Origin: Archilochus colubris
Lineage: Eukaryota > Chordata > Aves > Apodiformes > Trochilidae
Assembly: GCA_023079485.1 (NCBI GenBank)
Contig: CM041097.1
Span: 16,295,658-16,359,657, forward strand
Direction: 5' to 3'
DNA: 64,000 bases
Shown here piece after piece: positions 13,134 to 26,056 of this stretch. Position numbers and translations under genes: made by a program. The notes beneath the pieces are model-generated. The model was not told where the DNA came from. It saw only the letters and a list, made by a program, of their open reading frames with translations, and did not search any database. Position 1 is the first letter of the stretch. The number at the start of each line of letters is the position of its first letter.

Positions 13134-16100
13134 AGCTCCTCCTGTATATCTGTCTCTGTTTGTGTACCATCCAGTAAATAGCTTTAAATCTATAGATGAT
13201 GCATAGGAACTTTGTTGTGGTTTTGATTTATCAAAGCAGAGAAATCTATAAGCATAAGGAGACATTTGTACCCCTTTGCCTGCTGCTTTATTGCATGGGG
13301 CTGTGCATGTCACATTAATGTTTACTCCCCCAAATGAGAGCATTGCATTCATTACAGACTCTTAAGAGATGTATAACAGATTCAGTAAAAAATAAGTGGA
13401 CAAAGTTCTCCCTTGAGTCAGATCACAGGACCCCCTGGTGCCACGTTAGTTTTGATTCATAGGTGTCTCAAAACCAGCCATTCACTCTGATTTAATTAGC
13501 CATATGAAAATGCAAAAAAAAAAAAAGGAAATAAAATAATCCTGTGGTCTTGTCCTGTATCAAGCATTACAGAAAGCTAGGAAAAAAACCCCTGTCTTTT
13601 GAAATCACTGGTGCTGTTGCTTCTCGTGGGGATTTTTTTACTGAAGGAAAAGCACCATGTTATTTGTGTCTGGGTTTCACATCAGGTCTATTTCCACAGC
13701 TTGTATTCCTCTCTGCCACTCTCTCCCAGTCAGGGAGAGGCCATGGCTTGGAAGCGCTTAGCAAAGTATCAAGTGCATAAAAACCTGGGGAGTAAGTGCT
13801 ACTAATCCCATTAGTTACCCTTCCCAGCCAGCTGCTCTGTGTTACAGAATCCCTCAGTGCAACAGGTTGTAAAACAGAGTATCTTGTATAAAATTCCTTC
13901 CTTTTCTTTATGATAAATGTCTGGTACCATTGTTTTATACACACCCCCCCCCTCTCCCCCAGCTCAAAGGTGCTCTGAAGAGCCAGGGATCACTTTGGCT
14001 CAAGTCCACGTGGGTTCTGCCCTGGGTTCTTCTCATCCTTCCCATGGCTGGAGGCATGGCTGCAGGTTTGGGAAGCACCCAATGTTTCCTCTTTGGGACT
14101 CAGTTTCCCCCAAGAGGGAGATGTACAAGCAAGCATTGGGAAAAAGACTTTTTCTGGGTACTTTTCCTCAATCAGCTGCTGCAAAGGCATGAGGAAGGGA
14201 GAAGGAGCTGGTCCAGTTGTAGCCCAAGGTTAGAGAGGAGCATTGTTGGGATTGGGGGCTGGGGAATTGTGTAGACTAAGTTCTGAAGCTTGCACATTCC
14301 CCATCAAAAAGAAGGGAGGATAAGTTGCCTTGAAGAGGTGTGAACCTTATTTTTTCTCAGCCTGTATTTGTGGTGTGTACGTGTCCAATTCAAATATTAA
14401 AGATATAAAATGTTTTATTAATTCAGAAATTCTTTCAAATTTTGAAATGGTGAGGCAGTATTTCAGAGCTTGTTACACTGGAATTCTGCACTCCTGACTA
14501 AAAACACACTATGAAGGCACTTGTGAATAAATATACTCTAATCCAGATTCTGTTCTTGATTAATTATACTGATAAAAAAGAAACTTTTCTCTTTCTTTTA
14601 AGCGCACTCATAAAACCCTAGGTGAAAACTACAGCTGGTTTTAACCAAAAATCAGCTGTAGCAATATTGAAGAATTTCATGGTCTTCAGCAGGTCATGAA
14701 GAACAAAAGCAACAGGTAGAGCAGAGAGACACCATTAATTCAGATCTCAAAGTTCTGTTCAGAGGAAAGGAGCTCAAAGCGTGGTCTGTTCAGAAAAAGA
14801 GTTGGGTGCAGGTGTGGACTGGAGCCTAATTGCTCTGTCAGGATTACAATAAAAAGAAATGTTATTGCCTGGAATTTTGAAAGGAGGAAGGATAAAACAA
14901 TGGCTAATATAAAAGTGCAAATCTACTCCCATTGAAGTCACTGGTAAGACTCAGAGTGACTTCAAAGCCAGCAAATGTGAACTACAAAGGAATGTCTTCC
15001 CCTTTCAAGTTCAGTTGTTGTACTCAGCCCATAAGTTCTTTTGTAGATGGTTGGTAAAAGGCTCAAAAGCCCAATATGCTGCTCGTAAAAATTAATAGAA
15101 GGAGCGTTTTCTTTGGCCTCTGTTTCATCCCAGCCTTTGCTTTGTGTCTTTTGCCATACTGACCTGTTTTAAGTCCAAACTTTGGCCTATTTAGTGGTTG
15201 TGTTCTTGCTCAGGCAAACTCCTAGAACTTCCCATGGGAGCCCCATTGACGTCAGTGCTTGAGCTCAGCCTAAGATTTGGGATTTGCTGTTTCTTTTGTA
15301 CCCTAAGGCATTTCAAAAGGTCATGTCCAACTTTTTACCTTCCTTACCCTTAGAGAGGATTAAGACCATTTAATCTCACACTGGATTTTACTCCATGTAT
15401 GATTTCAAGACATAATCTGTCACTAAGAAAGCTTGCTTGGATCCCTTATAAACATCCATGGGTGAATTCACACCTGAACAGCCTGGTCACCTTTCAGAGG
15501 ACTGGGAGATCCCATGTCAGCAGTTTGACCCCATCTGTGGTTGATTATTGCCTCAAGCCATGTCCAACTGATGGCTATTTTGTAGAGTTTATAAAAGAAG
15601 CTGAGCTTCAGTCTTGCCCTGTTTATAGCAGCCCATGACTTAATGGGATCAGAATCAAGCTTTTGGTGTTTCTTACTCCAATTTCATCAGAAAACCCCTC
15701 TTTAAGGATGATGCTTTGATACTTTGAGTTCATATGTTACAGGGGAAAGAATGCATTGATTTCCACTCCTACCAACCATTGCTCCAAGATGCAACTGGGC
15801 TGTGGAGATGAGGCAGTGTGGAGAGATGCCTTTGTTTTCTGTTTTAGAGGGAATGCAATTAAACTTAGGGGTCAGTTTAACCTTTTTAATAAGTTTCATG
15901 GATGATAAATGGTCCTTTTGTCTTCTTGTTGCAAAATTTCATTATGGGTAGAACAGCATCATAATATGTAGGACTTCTGGATGCAATCCTCCTCCTCCTC
16001 TTCCCGAATGAGCTGAAGTTGAGGCTGTGTGTGTGGTGTTTGTGCTATGAAGGTGGGAATTTGCCATGTAGTCCCAAGCACTTGGGCACTATTTGCCCAA

Positions 16101-16383
16101 GTCCCATTCACTTCCTGCCAAGTCCAGCAAACTTACTGAAGTATGGAGAGGCCATACTGTGACAGCCTCAGAAGTTATAAATTATCCCTTGCCATTCATT
16201 CTGTTCTGAAACCCACCTCAATCACCAGTGAATTCTCTAGTAGCAACAGGGAGAACAAAACAAAAGCCAAATCTTGCCATGAAACAGAAATGCCAGTTTC
16301 TGTTTCTTTGCTGCTTCTGTCTCAATTTACTTTCATGATTCCCTTCACTACTTCAAGGTCTTTTCTTTTCATTTCCCTCTCTG
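13134..16383 (+). other. TAFA1: Intronic sequence, TAFA1 large intron, segment 1
   Basis: No coding sequence is recognised. The stretch holds an A12 run near 13514-13525, a C9 run at 13944-13952 and an 11-bp perfect inverted repeat at 14932-14942/14955-14965 that resembles ancient amniote repeat debris. Several small open frames (for example around 13930-14274) have no recognisable product and no splice context. Confidence 0.7.
14932..14965. repeat. Ancient-repeat-like inverted repeat (TTGAAGTCACT motif)
   Basis: Two perfect 11-bp inverted arms, TTGAAGTCACT and AGTGACTTCAA, are separated by 12 bases. The CATTGAAGTCA-type word is common in old, decayed amniote interspersed repeats, so this is probably a fragment of one rather than a functional hairpin. 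Confidence 0.4.
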
Positions 16384-16975
16384 TTTCCCTTTCCCTCTCT
16401 CTTTCCTTTCCTTTCCTTTCCTTTCCTTTCCTTTCCTTTCCTTTCCTTTCCTTTCCTTTCCTTTCCTTTCCTTTCCTTTCCTTTCCTTTCCTTTCCTTTC
16501 CTTTCCTTTCCTTTCCTTTCCTTTCCTTTCCTTTCCTTTCCTTTCCTTTCCTTTCCTTTCCTTTCCTTTCCTTTCCTTTCCTTTCCTTTCCTTTCCTTTC
16601 CTTTCCTTTCCTTTCCTTTCCTTTCCTTTCCTTTCCTTTCCTTTCCTTTCCTTTCCTTTCCTTTCCTTTCCTTTCCTTTCCTTTCCTTTCCTTTCCTTTC
16701 CTTTCCTTTCCTTTCCTTTCCTTTCCTTTCCTTCCTTTCCTTTCCTTTCCTTTCCTTTCCTTTCCTTTCCTTTCCTTTCCTTTCCTTTCCTTTCCTTTCC
16801 TTTCCTTTCCTTTCCTTTCCTTTCCTTTCCTTTCCTTTCCTTTCCCTTTCCTTTCCTTTCCTTTCCTTTCCTTTCCTTTCCTTTCCTTTCCTTTCCTTTC
16901 CTTTCCTTTCCTTTCCTTTCCTTTCCTTTCCTTTCCTTTCCTTTCCTTTCCTTTCCTTTCCTTTCCTTTCCTTTC
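16384..16975 (+). repeat. (CTTTC)n pentanucleotide satellite, about 0.58 kb, pure homopyrimidine
   Basis: From 16401 to 16975 the + strand is about 115 units of CTTTC with two length interruptions: a lost T near 16731 and an extra C near 16843. It is preceded by 17 more pyrimidines. No purine occurs on the + strand across 592 bases. Because five is not a multiple of three and the unit has no stop in any frame, the array gives frame-independent open frames on both strands (FLSFP-type and KGKER-type pentapeptides). These are artefacts, not proteins. The unit is its own mirror image, which favours triplex (H-DNA) formation. Confidence 0.97.
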
Positions 16976-19900
16976 GACTTTGAATGCTCCCTTCCCCCCT
17001 GCAATTTATCCTGCCTGCCCCTTGGCAGTAGCTCACACCATGGGCATCACTCTGTTCAGCTCTCTGTCACAGCTCTTATTATTTTCTCCATTTGCCCAAC
17101 TACTTCTCCAGAGCAAATCCCAAATGGATTTACTTCATTCACGTTCCAGCAGCTTGAGAGGGTCCCTTTTGATGAGGAAATCAGTGTCCAGCATGCTCAG
17201 GGGGTCCCCAGCCCTCTGTCTCCTATTTGTAAGTTTCTCATTCCCTGTAAGGATCACACTTTTACTTTGCTCTCTGCTTTCCCAGTCTCCTCCCAGGGTA
17301 GAGCCAAACAGGACTGGTTACAAATACTTGGTGTGAAGGAAGTGAGAACAGAGGCCAAGGGAGCTCATGGAGTGACTGAGTAAATACTAAGAGAAAATGT
17401 CTGATATGCTCTCTCAGTTCTAACACTTCATACGTTTGCTATAAAAATGTAATAGGAATACAAGATATTTATTATTTTCTTGCTGTCACTTTTATATTGT
17501 GAATAATGTGCTTTGTACCATATCATTTACAGTGGTATTGAACCATTCTGTACAGTCAGTAGGTGATGATGTCCATGGGTTATTCAAGGCCTTTTAATAA
17601 TAATTTGTTCACCTATTCTGAATTTCACTGTGTTGCAGTCAATGCTCTCAGACACATTTTCTTAATGCTTGAATTTTTCACTTCTCTCTTCTTCAATCAT
17701 CTTCAGGTCTTTTTAAAACTCTTTCACAAACAACCTCAATATTTCTTGTACAATTACCTGTGAAAGCTGTTGGACCACAGAGTAGAGACTAACAGAAAAG
17801 CACCTGCACTGGCTTATGAAATAAGTCATTAGCAGACTGTAATGCAGCTTGTACATGTAGCCAGTGCCTTTAGGAAATGAGGTGGTTTTAGCATTGGTCA
17901 AAACCAATGAGGAAAATGGAAGGTGCTGCTAAAATGCTGTGCTGTATCTCTCCCTTGGAATTATTCCTGTAAGCATCACAGGATTTGAAGCATTAGGTCT
18001 CAGGCAGCAGGACTGGTGTTTCCATTCTCCATGGTCTGCTGTTGTGTTTTATACCAGTCATGCATCAGAGGAAAGGGAAATCACTCACCTATACAGAACA
18101 ATAAAATTAAATTAATCCAGTATTTCCCTTTCTCCCAGACTGGCTTTCGACCCCCTCCAGTTTAAAATTGTTCTGTAACATATGAAATACTAATGTTCAT
18201 GTATGTACTTCAGCTTTTTTTTCATCTGAGGATTGTCATGAGCCACCATGCAGCCCTGTGAGCTTACATCAGACTTTGTCAGGACAGCATTAGCAAATTA
18301 AACACACAGCTTAATGACCATTGGGAGCCCTGTGACTTTTAATGCCTCTCTGGGCCAGCATGTCACGACTCCTCAGTCATGCTACTGGATGGCTGGTGCT
18401 TCACATCCTTATTTTTCCACATGCAACAGTGGGAGCAGAGAGAGGACAGCATTCATGTTCCCTTTGCTGGCATTTGCCTTCCTTTCTCTCACCCTGGACC
18501 TAAAAATGCAAAGGTCCCACCTGGTCCATCCCTCCTTGGGCAGACAAGGAGTGCAGCCACACTTTTGACATAAGCTAATTTTTTTTTTTTTTTTTTTTTA
18601 AAGTATAGCTAAGGTACCTATTGTAGAGCCAGCTTCCATAACTCAAGAGGTGCAGCTTATCCCCTTGTGGGTTCCTGAGCTGGTGCTCAGCCCCTAGATC
18701 CTCCCACAGCACCCATGTTGCCCAGGCTCACACCCACTAAGGGATGAACAGGGGGAAAACCCTGGCTCTCTCTGGATGGAGTGCAGTAGAATCAAATGAA
18801 AGACTCCTATTGACTTTGGGTCAGGTCCTTAGTAAATGCTTTGTTAGATATAATCCTGTATCTATCAGCACTTACATCAAGTGAAAACAGTTCACAATCA
18901 CAAAGCCAATAGTTTTCAATTTATCTAATGTGTACTTTAGGTGGTATCACCAGAAAGCCTTCTTTTTTTCCACTGTGAAAATACTTTCAATCAATTCTTA
19001 TTTCTCTAAGAAAAGGGGGAAAAATGCTTTTTGAAATCCAAGGAGTCAGCTCCTCATCCCTCTAGCTGTGCTTCGGCCTAGATAAGAAGAGATCTCAGGG
19101 TCCCATGTTATTAATGCACTGTCTATATGAATAACGAGCAGGCTTGGTGAATTATTCCACACTCCTGGGAAAATCTATAGCCCTGTCCTTCTGCAGTTCC
19201 ACTGGAACTGAGGAGGAGACTTATACCTTTTTTTCTGTTTTGATTTGGGGAATTCAGATGGCTTTGTTTGTAAGGAGGAAAAAAATATATCAGTTCCCCA
19301 CTGACACCCATTTAGGAAGCTCGAAAAAAATTTCACAGGATATCAGCTGCCCTATTAAAAAAAGAGAGGAAGAGAGAAACCTAACTGCGTAGTGAAATAT
19401 TTTAAGACTTCCATTTTGTCCAGAAACGTGCCCTCTTTAAATGCCCTTGCAGCCACCTTGTAATTGCAGGTAGATCCTAAGAGCTCCTGATTTCAGGAGG
19501 AGCAAAAGCAAAGGTGGCAGTGAGGAGGAAGAGCCAGGAATTCATTTACCAAGACCCAGCAGCTCTGCTCCCCAGGTTGCCTCCTGAAGTTATCCTGCCA
19601 TGGGCAGCCCAGAGGGCTGTTCAGGTGTGTACTGATCTTTCCAGGGATTAAGGAGGATATTCAAGGGTGGAACACAGCCAACCTGAGCCAAAGGCTGGGG
19701 TGAGGGCTGCCAAGCTGGCCTCATTACCAGCTCTTGGTGAGGGCTGTGTTGTTTGTGCTGCATGCAAACATCCACCAGGCATTAGGGAGAAGGAGACAGA
19801 TGATGATGTCTTTCTGGTGTGAAGATGGTGCAGCTAATGAGATCATCTGACTGTGGGTTTATGTGTGCACGTCTTCATCTCAGCCATAATTTATCTCCTT

Positions 19901-20771
19901 GCCCAGGTCTTGTGTTGCTTACTTTCCCAGTTGACATTGTGGTTTCCTGCCTAGCAAAGCAACCACCCTTTTTAATATCAAGCTCAGGAAAAATCTGACT
20001 AATCCACCCCTTGATGAAGTGCAGAGACCTCACTTCAATCCCAGTTTCCTGAAAAAAACATTTTCTTTTCTACATTCTCTTTTACATCTACTTTTCTTAA
20101 GGAAGGGCAAAAAAAAAAGCACTAAGTCGTGGCACTGTCTCTATGTGAGGGGTGGTCATTTTTTCCAGGCTCCAGCTGATGGGTTTCAGTGCTGACACAG
20201 AGGGAGCTGAGCCCTCTCAGCCAAGCACAGAGCACAAGCAGCAGCCCAAAGGTGAAATGAGAGACCAGCATGGGCACAGAGCAGCAGGGAGATACACAGG
20301 AACCTATAATTGCTTCACCTCCATACAGAGGAAAGTAACCTTTCTCTAAAATACTTGCAATAAGCCTGCTAGAGGCTAAATGGAAAAACAGTAGGAGTTT
20401 TCTCCTCTTATAGGTAGCATTAAGTGTTAATCACAGCACTGGAAAGAGCTTGGGAAGGGGGGGGGGATTGGATGCAGGGAATGCAGGCACGGAGGGTGTG
20501 CAGCCACATCGGTGTGGCAGGCACAGCAGGGAAAACCAGACATGAGGTATTTGGGAAAAGGGAGCCCAAATTATAGAAAATTCTTTCACAGGGGTGAAGC
20601 CACAGGTAGGACCATGCAGGCAAACCCCTTGAGTTCAGGTAAGATAAGGACAAGGCATGCTGCTTGTCCAAGCACAGAGAACAACCAAGACAAGGGGTTT
20701 TTTTTTCAGCTTTTCCATTCACAAATCAACCTGGGCCAGCCTGGGTTAGCCCAAAAGAGGGGCAGCAGCTC

Positions 20772-20805
20772 TCTGCCATCTATCTGAAAATCTATAGATG
20801 GCAGA
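20772..20805. repeat. 12-bp perfect inverted repeat (hairpin)
   Basis: TCTGCCATCTAT (20772-20783) is exactly complementary in reverse to ATAGATGGCAGA (20794-20805), with a 10-base loop. The stem is too short for a microRNA precursor, and no function is recognised. Confidence 0.8.
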
Positions 20806-21399
20806 TGTAGGGAGAAAAAGCTTCAGTGATGCTGAGGGAGGCTCCTCACAATAAGCAGCCATCCAGCAATGCTGGAGAGATTTCCAAATGTCAGGAACTA
20901 GATGGAAAAAGCCTGTCCAAAAAGAGTTCACAGGGCTGGGATGAGCAGCTGTGTGTCAGAGCCAAGAAGCTTTGTGGGGGGGGTAGCACAAAAGTAAATC
21001 AGAAAGGTAAAACCTGGATATTGAGCAAATGTAAGAAGTTTGATGACCTCATGTCCATCACAGCCACCACAAGGTTTGGAGTCCAGTCTGTCGCTGCCCT
21101 GTGTGGCCCCAGCAAGGCAGAGGTAAAAAATGCTTCCTTACAAGTTACTACATCTGCGTGGAGTGATGTTGCCAGCTGGTGCAGGATGTGTGGTGTCCCA
21201 GGAGTAAAAGATTTAAACCTTTACACCGTGCCTTTAAGCTAACACTGGGTTTATCTGTGTCTTGTACAACCAGGCACAGACGCGTGGGCCAGGCGCCGAA
21301 TTCCAAGAGCATTCAGAAAGTGTTTGACACCCCCAGACAGATTTTTTTTTTTTTCAGCTGGTGTAAACTGGCTTTTGAAATCCAGAGAGGTTTGGATCC

Positions 21400-21430
21400 A
21401 CCTCATTTGGCTAGCTGTGCCAAATGAGGT
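21400..21430. repeat. 12-bp perfect inverted repeat (hairpin)
   Basis: ACCTCATTTGGC (21400-21411) and GCCAAATGAGGT (21419-21430) form a perfect 12-bp stem with a 7-base loop. No pol III or rho-independent context is relevant in this genome, and no function is recognised. Confidence 0.8.
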
Positions 21431-24400
21431 CATGGTTTGTTGACTCTAGGAAAATGAACAGAATGGCCACCAGCTATTAATCTTTGCTCGGGGTCTGTAG
21501 GGAATATGTGGGACCATGGCGGTGGCCAAGAGGAGCTTAGAGCAACGTTGAGGTCGGGTTAGCATCTGTGCTGTGTCCCCTTACACCACATCTTTGCAGT
21601 AATTGAGATAACAATCTATCTCTGCCAGGAAAGAGTAATTCAGCATAAGCTCACATCATACATCTTTCCTGCATCGGGTGCTGGGTTTTCAGGGCAGTGA
21701 AATGTTGCTTCTCTACAGGTGTCTCTGATGCGGAATGAAAAATACGTGATGGGAGTGTTGCAGTGCTTTAAGTAGTTTTTTCTTTTCTTTCAAAGCCACC
21801 TTGTGTCTATGAGCATGGAGCTGGCTCACAAGGCTTGAATGGGGTTTGTAGGATGAGGATTTAAATACAAATGGGGGATAATGTCAAAATGGAAAATGCA
21901 GCAATGTAGCACGGTCTCTTTAAATTATGAGAGAAGAAGTTATCACACGCTGAAATTTTAAAGAGACAACAACCAGAGCTTTGTAAGAAGAATAAACTTC
22001 CTTAATCCTTTACTGATACAGTGAGTTCAAATAAGAGTCACTAATTTTGCACTGGGATTGTCTGCTGTGTTGAATGATACAGATTAATCTGGCTGCTGCA
22101 ACCAGAGGCGGACAAGTCAACAAGTGTTTAATTGATTTCAGAGAACTGATTATCCATAAAATTGATCCCAGACACGTTTCCAGTTCCTCCTCTCAGCAGA
22201 CAGCCAGGTAGCTGCAGGACCCAAACCCCTCAGCAGTTCCTCAGCCTGTTGTCAGTTCTGGATGATTTTCATGCATTAACAGTGCAGAATTGCCTTACAT
22301 TTAGGAAGCAAGTAAGTACATTGCAAGGAGGGATTTACTTCAAATCTTAGACTTTGTGCCAAGGAAGTGTGCTATTCAGCACATGCATAGCCTGCAGATT
22401 TGGGAACAGGTCTCTGTATGTAGGTGTCAGAAAGCAATTTACTAATCCAGTATCTCAAAGAAAGCATTATTCCTCTTTGGGAATTAGAAGTTTCCGTGGA
22501 CCATTCTGTTTACTACAATAACTGCTCAAGGTTAAGCAAGCACCAGTGCTGATGTAGTATGGCAAAATACAATATTTTTAAAGAGCTGCCTCTCCCTTTT
22601 AAAATTACCATGCAAAAGACAGCAGTGCAGAGTGGAGCTGTGCTCTACAATTTAAGCATTCTGCCCCATGTCATTAGTATAAAAAGCCAATTCTGCAGGC
22701 AGATGGATTGTTTTTAATATGTGGTCTTGTGTAATCATTTCCTTTTGATTACAATTCCTAGGCAGGAAGCATACAGCAGACTTATCAAGATGCATGTGAG
22801 TGGTCAGTACATTTATTTTTTTTTTTTATCTTTCTAATGCACCCAGAACTCACGAACAGCCAGGAGAAACATCAGCACAAACCATCACTCAGGAATGAAA
22901 CTGAGAAGCAAATGACACTGTCCTAACTGAGGACAATGGCAAATCTTCCATTAATTCAAATGAGAGCAGAAAACATGTCTCTGCACTGGTTTTATTACTA
23001 TTACAAAATGCCCTCTCCTTTTTCTGCAGACCCATCCAAAAAATACCATCAAATGGGTGGTTGTATGTAATACAGTTATGCAAATATCAAATGAACTCCA
23101 TTTCCTTTGGACATCTTCATTTCTTCTCTTGAAAATAGCTTACTAGATGAACAACACTTTTAAAAAAGAACACCTATAATTCCTATTAAATAATAATAAA
23201 AAAGCCCATTAGTGTAATGAACTCTTGTACTCCAATGGACTATGGTGAGACCATTCTCTGGGGACACAAATACCTTTTGGTCTGAGCAGGACAGGTGAAG
23301 AGATGGTGACCACTGCTTTGAACCACAGAGCACAGGAATGAAGCACTAAAAATCCATGTAGCTTTTTGATAGATTGTGTTTCCTCTGGGATTCAGCTCAG
23401 TAGCCAAGGATTCCTGGAATGAGTGCACAGTTTTGGCAACTCAGCTTCTAAAAAGCAGGGAACCAAGAGGGGAGGGAAAACTTTGGCTGCCCAGGAGAAT
23501 GGGCAACCTCTAGCCAGAGAGGAGAATGGAGCAGCAAAGTGAAGGATGAAGAAGTAGGAATCTGCTGTCAGAGCAGTGTGTAAGGAGGAGGAATGGAAAA
23601 AGACCAAGAAAACAGCAGAGGATTTAAGAGCTATAAACTCCCCATCATTAGATGTAGGTTAGAAATTAGAAGAGCAGTTCTTACTCTTAGAGCAGGTTGG
23701 CAGCAGTTTCCCAGTAAGGATGCCAGCTAATTTTGCAGACTTCCAGTGTCCTTTATAAGTACAAAGGACAAAGAAATGAGTATTATTTGATAAAATAATA
23801 CCACAACATACTGGTGAACAATGGAGGCACCACAGATGATGTAAGTCAAGAAAAAGACTCATAAGAATTCATTTGTGTGTTGGAGAGACACAGCCAACAG
23901 CAAAAATGCTTTTTCTTTAATATAGAAAGAATTGATTTGATCTGGCAAAAAAAAAAAACCAAACAAATCATTCTAGTTTTCAGGCAGCTGCATTTCATGT
24001 CAACTAAAGGGTAAAGTCTGGGGGTGGGTGATGTATTTGCAATGCAGTTTTTGAAGAAAAAAAAATTATCAGTCTTGTGAATTTATTAATAAAATAAGGG
24101 AGGGGGAACTACCAAGCAGGTCAATGGAAAAATATAATAAATTTTCTTGTGTAATTGACTTAGATTTGTTTAGTCTATTCCATTTGTTAGTGATGACAAT
24201 GCTGGACTACCCTGGATGAACAGTAATGAGGGAATATTGCTGAATACATTCCTTCCAGCCCCCTGAAACAGTGGTTTTAAATTCTGTGTGGTCATTGCAA
24301 AATCATCATCTGCAAACACAAATTAAGTAAATTATGGCCTTGCTGCTTAGCTTGCAGTCTTCAAATGACCCCTGGTGCCCACAAGTGAGGGATTATAGCA

Positions 24401-25474
24401 AAATGTATCAGTTCAACTTTGCAAAATTCCCAGCTGAATTTGCTCATTAGGACAGGGCAGGACAGAAAGATGTTCTGTGATTGCATGGAATGTGGTGTGT
24501 GGAGTCAGATTTGATAAATAAAAAAATTGGGGGACGTTTGGAAATTCCTAAAATTCAAATAATTGCATTCCATGCCACCCAAAAAACGTGTTTTAATGTT
24601 GCTGTTTCCTAACACTGAAAACCTTGTCAAAGCTGATGCAGTTTCCTAGTAAAAGGAATAAATTGACAAACCTGCTTAGAAGCTTGTGCAAAGGCCTTTA
24701 GTGAAAACCCCTGCAAGTGAGCACTGTGTTGCCTCAGTGCATTTCTGAAATAATCAGGAACACTCATTTGTAACAAGCTTTGGGTTTGACCTTTTCCATG
24801 TGAGCTATTTTAATTTGAAACTCATTATTTATGGTAAACACTGCCAGACTTTTCATGCGTTTTGCATATTCCATTTTCAAGCCAAAATCCAGGAGCTGCA
24901 TCAGCTTCAGTGCCCCCAGCAGGTACTCAGCCTCCTGCAACATCAAACCTTATGTCACCAAGAGGTTGAAATAGAGCCTCAGAAGGACTGTGCCTGCCCC
25001 ACTCCTGTTAAAATTAATGGGGACTGGGCATAAATTCCCTCTAGGCAGCTTTGAAAATATCAGCCAAAACGCTGTTGTAACTATTAACCTTTAGGAAGTT
25101 GGTGTTGGCAGCATCCTGGTGCTCTCTACTTGCTTCCAAACTCAGTGGCTGTGATGAGACCTGAATGGGAACCTCCAGCTTGGGTTGGATGGGACCATCT
25201 CCATGAGGCTGCTGGTGGGGAGCAGCTGGGGGCAGTTCTCACTTTCAGGCTCATTTGGCAGAGCAGATCCTGGGGAGACAAAAAAGCAAATTGTGAGGCT
25301 GCTCTGCCATTCTACAAGGACAAGCCTGAACTAGACGTGGGATTTCTTTTCCTGATCTTCAGAGGCAAGGAAGACAATCCCAGCAAGGTCAGTAGAGGCA
25401 GGGTGAAAATGTTTTTATGTATTAAACCCCGTATGGGATTTCTGCTCTGATGGTTTAACCTGCTTTAATTATGG

Positions 25475-26056
25475 CTTCCTTTTTCCTTTTCCTTTTCCTT
25501 TTCCTTTTCCTTTTCCTTTTTCCTTTTTCCTTTTTCCTTTTTCCTTTTTCCTTTTTCCTTTTTCCTTTTTTCCTTTTTCCTTTTTCCTTTTTCCTTTTTC
25601 CTTTTTCCTTTTTCCTTTTTCCTTTTTCCTTTTTCCTTTTTCCTTTTTCCTCCTTTTCCTTTTTCCTCCTTTTCCTTTTTCCTCCTTTTCCTTTTTCCTC
25701 CTTTTCCCTCCTTTTCCTTTTTCCTTTTCCTTTTCCTTTTTCCTCCTTTTCCTTTTTCCTCCTTTTCCTTTTTCCTCCTTTTCCTTTTTCCTCCTTTTCC
25801 TTTTTCCTCCTTTTCCTTTTTCCTCCTTTTCCTTTTTCCTCCTTTTCCTTTTTCCTCCTTTTCCTTCTTTTCCTTTTTCCTTTTCCTTTTTCCTTTTCCT
25901 TCTTCCTTTTCCTTTTTCCTTTTTCTCCTTTTTCTCCTTTTTCTCCTTTTTCTCCTTTTTCTCCTTTTTCTCCTTTTTCTCCTTTTTCTCCTTTTTCTCC
26001 TTTTTCTCCTTTTTCTCCTTTTTCTCCTTTTCCCTTCCCTTTTTTTCCCCTTTCTT
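25475..26056 (+). repeat. Compound homopyrimidine array (TTTTCC / TTTTTCC / 16-mer / TTTTTCTCC)
   Basis: These 582 bases are C or T only on the + strand, in blocks of related units. The order is TTTTCC (to about 25520), heptamer TTTTTCC (to about 25650), a 16-bp higher-order unit CCTCCTTTTCCTTTTT (about 25650-25870, with one irregular patch near 25706-25740), a mixed block, then 9-bp TTTTTCTCC (about 25921-26030). Long open frames on both strands (Phe/Leu/Pro/Ser-rich or Lys/Glu/Gly-rich) are by-products of the repeat. The nested units suggest stepwise slippage from a TTTTCC ancestor. Confidence 0.95.

Larger units (their letters stand above)
16976..25474 (+). other. TAFA1: Intronic sequence, TAFA1 large intron, segment 2
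   Basis: No exon or gene is recognised. The stretch holds a T21 run at 18579-18599, a G10 run at 20457-20466, and two compact 12-bp perfect hairpins at 20772-20805 and 21400-21430. The remainder is unique-looking intron with short chance frames and no clear transposon ends. Confidence 0.7.

Noticed and set aside
16143..17336. 397-codon + strand frame and 211-227-codon minus frames over the CTTTC array
   Set aside because: The frames are created by a stop-free pentanucleotide repeat; there is no domain and no splice or start context.
20826..21242. 138-codon + strand frame
   Set aside because: No family resemblance and no supporting signals; chance length is plausible.
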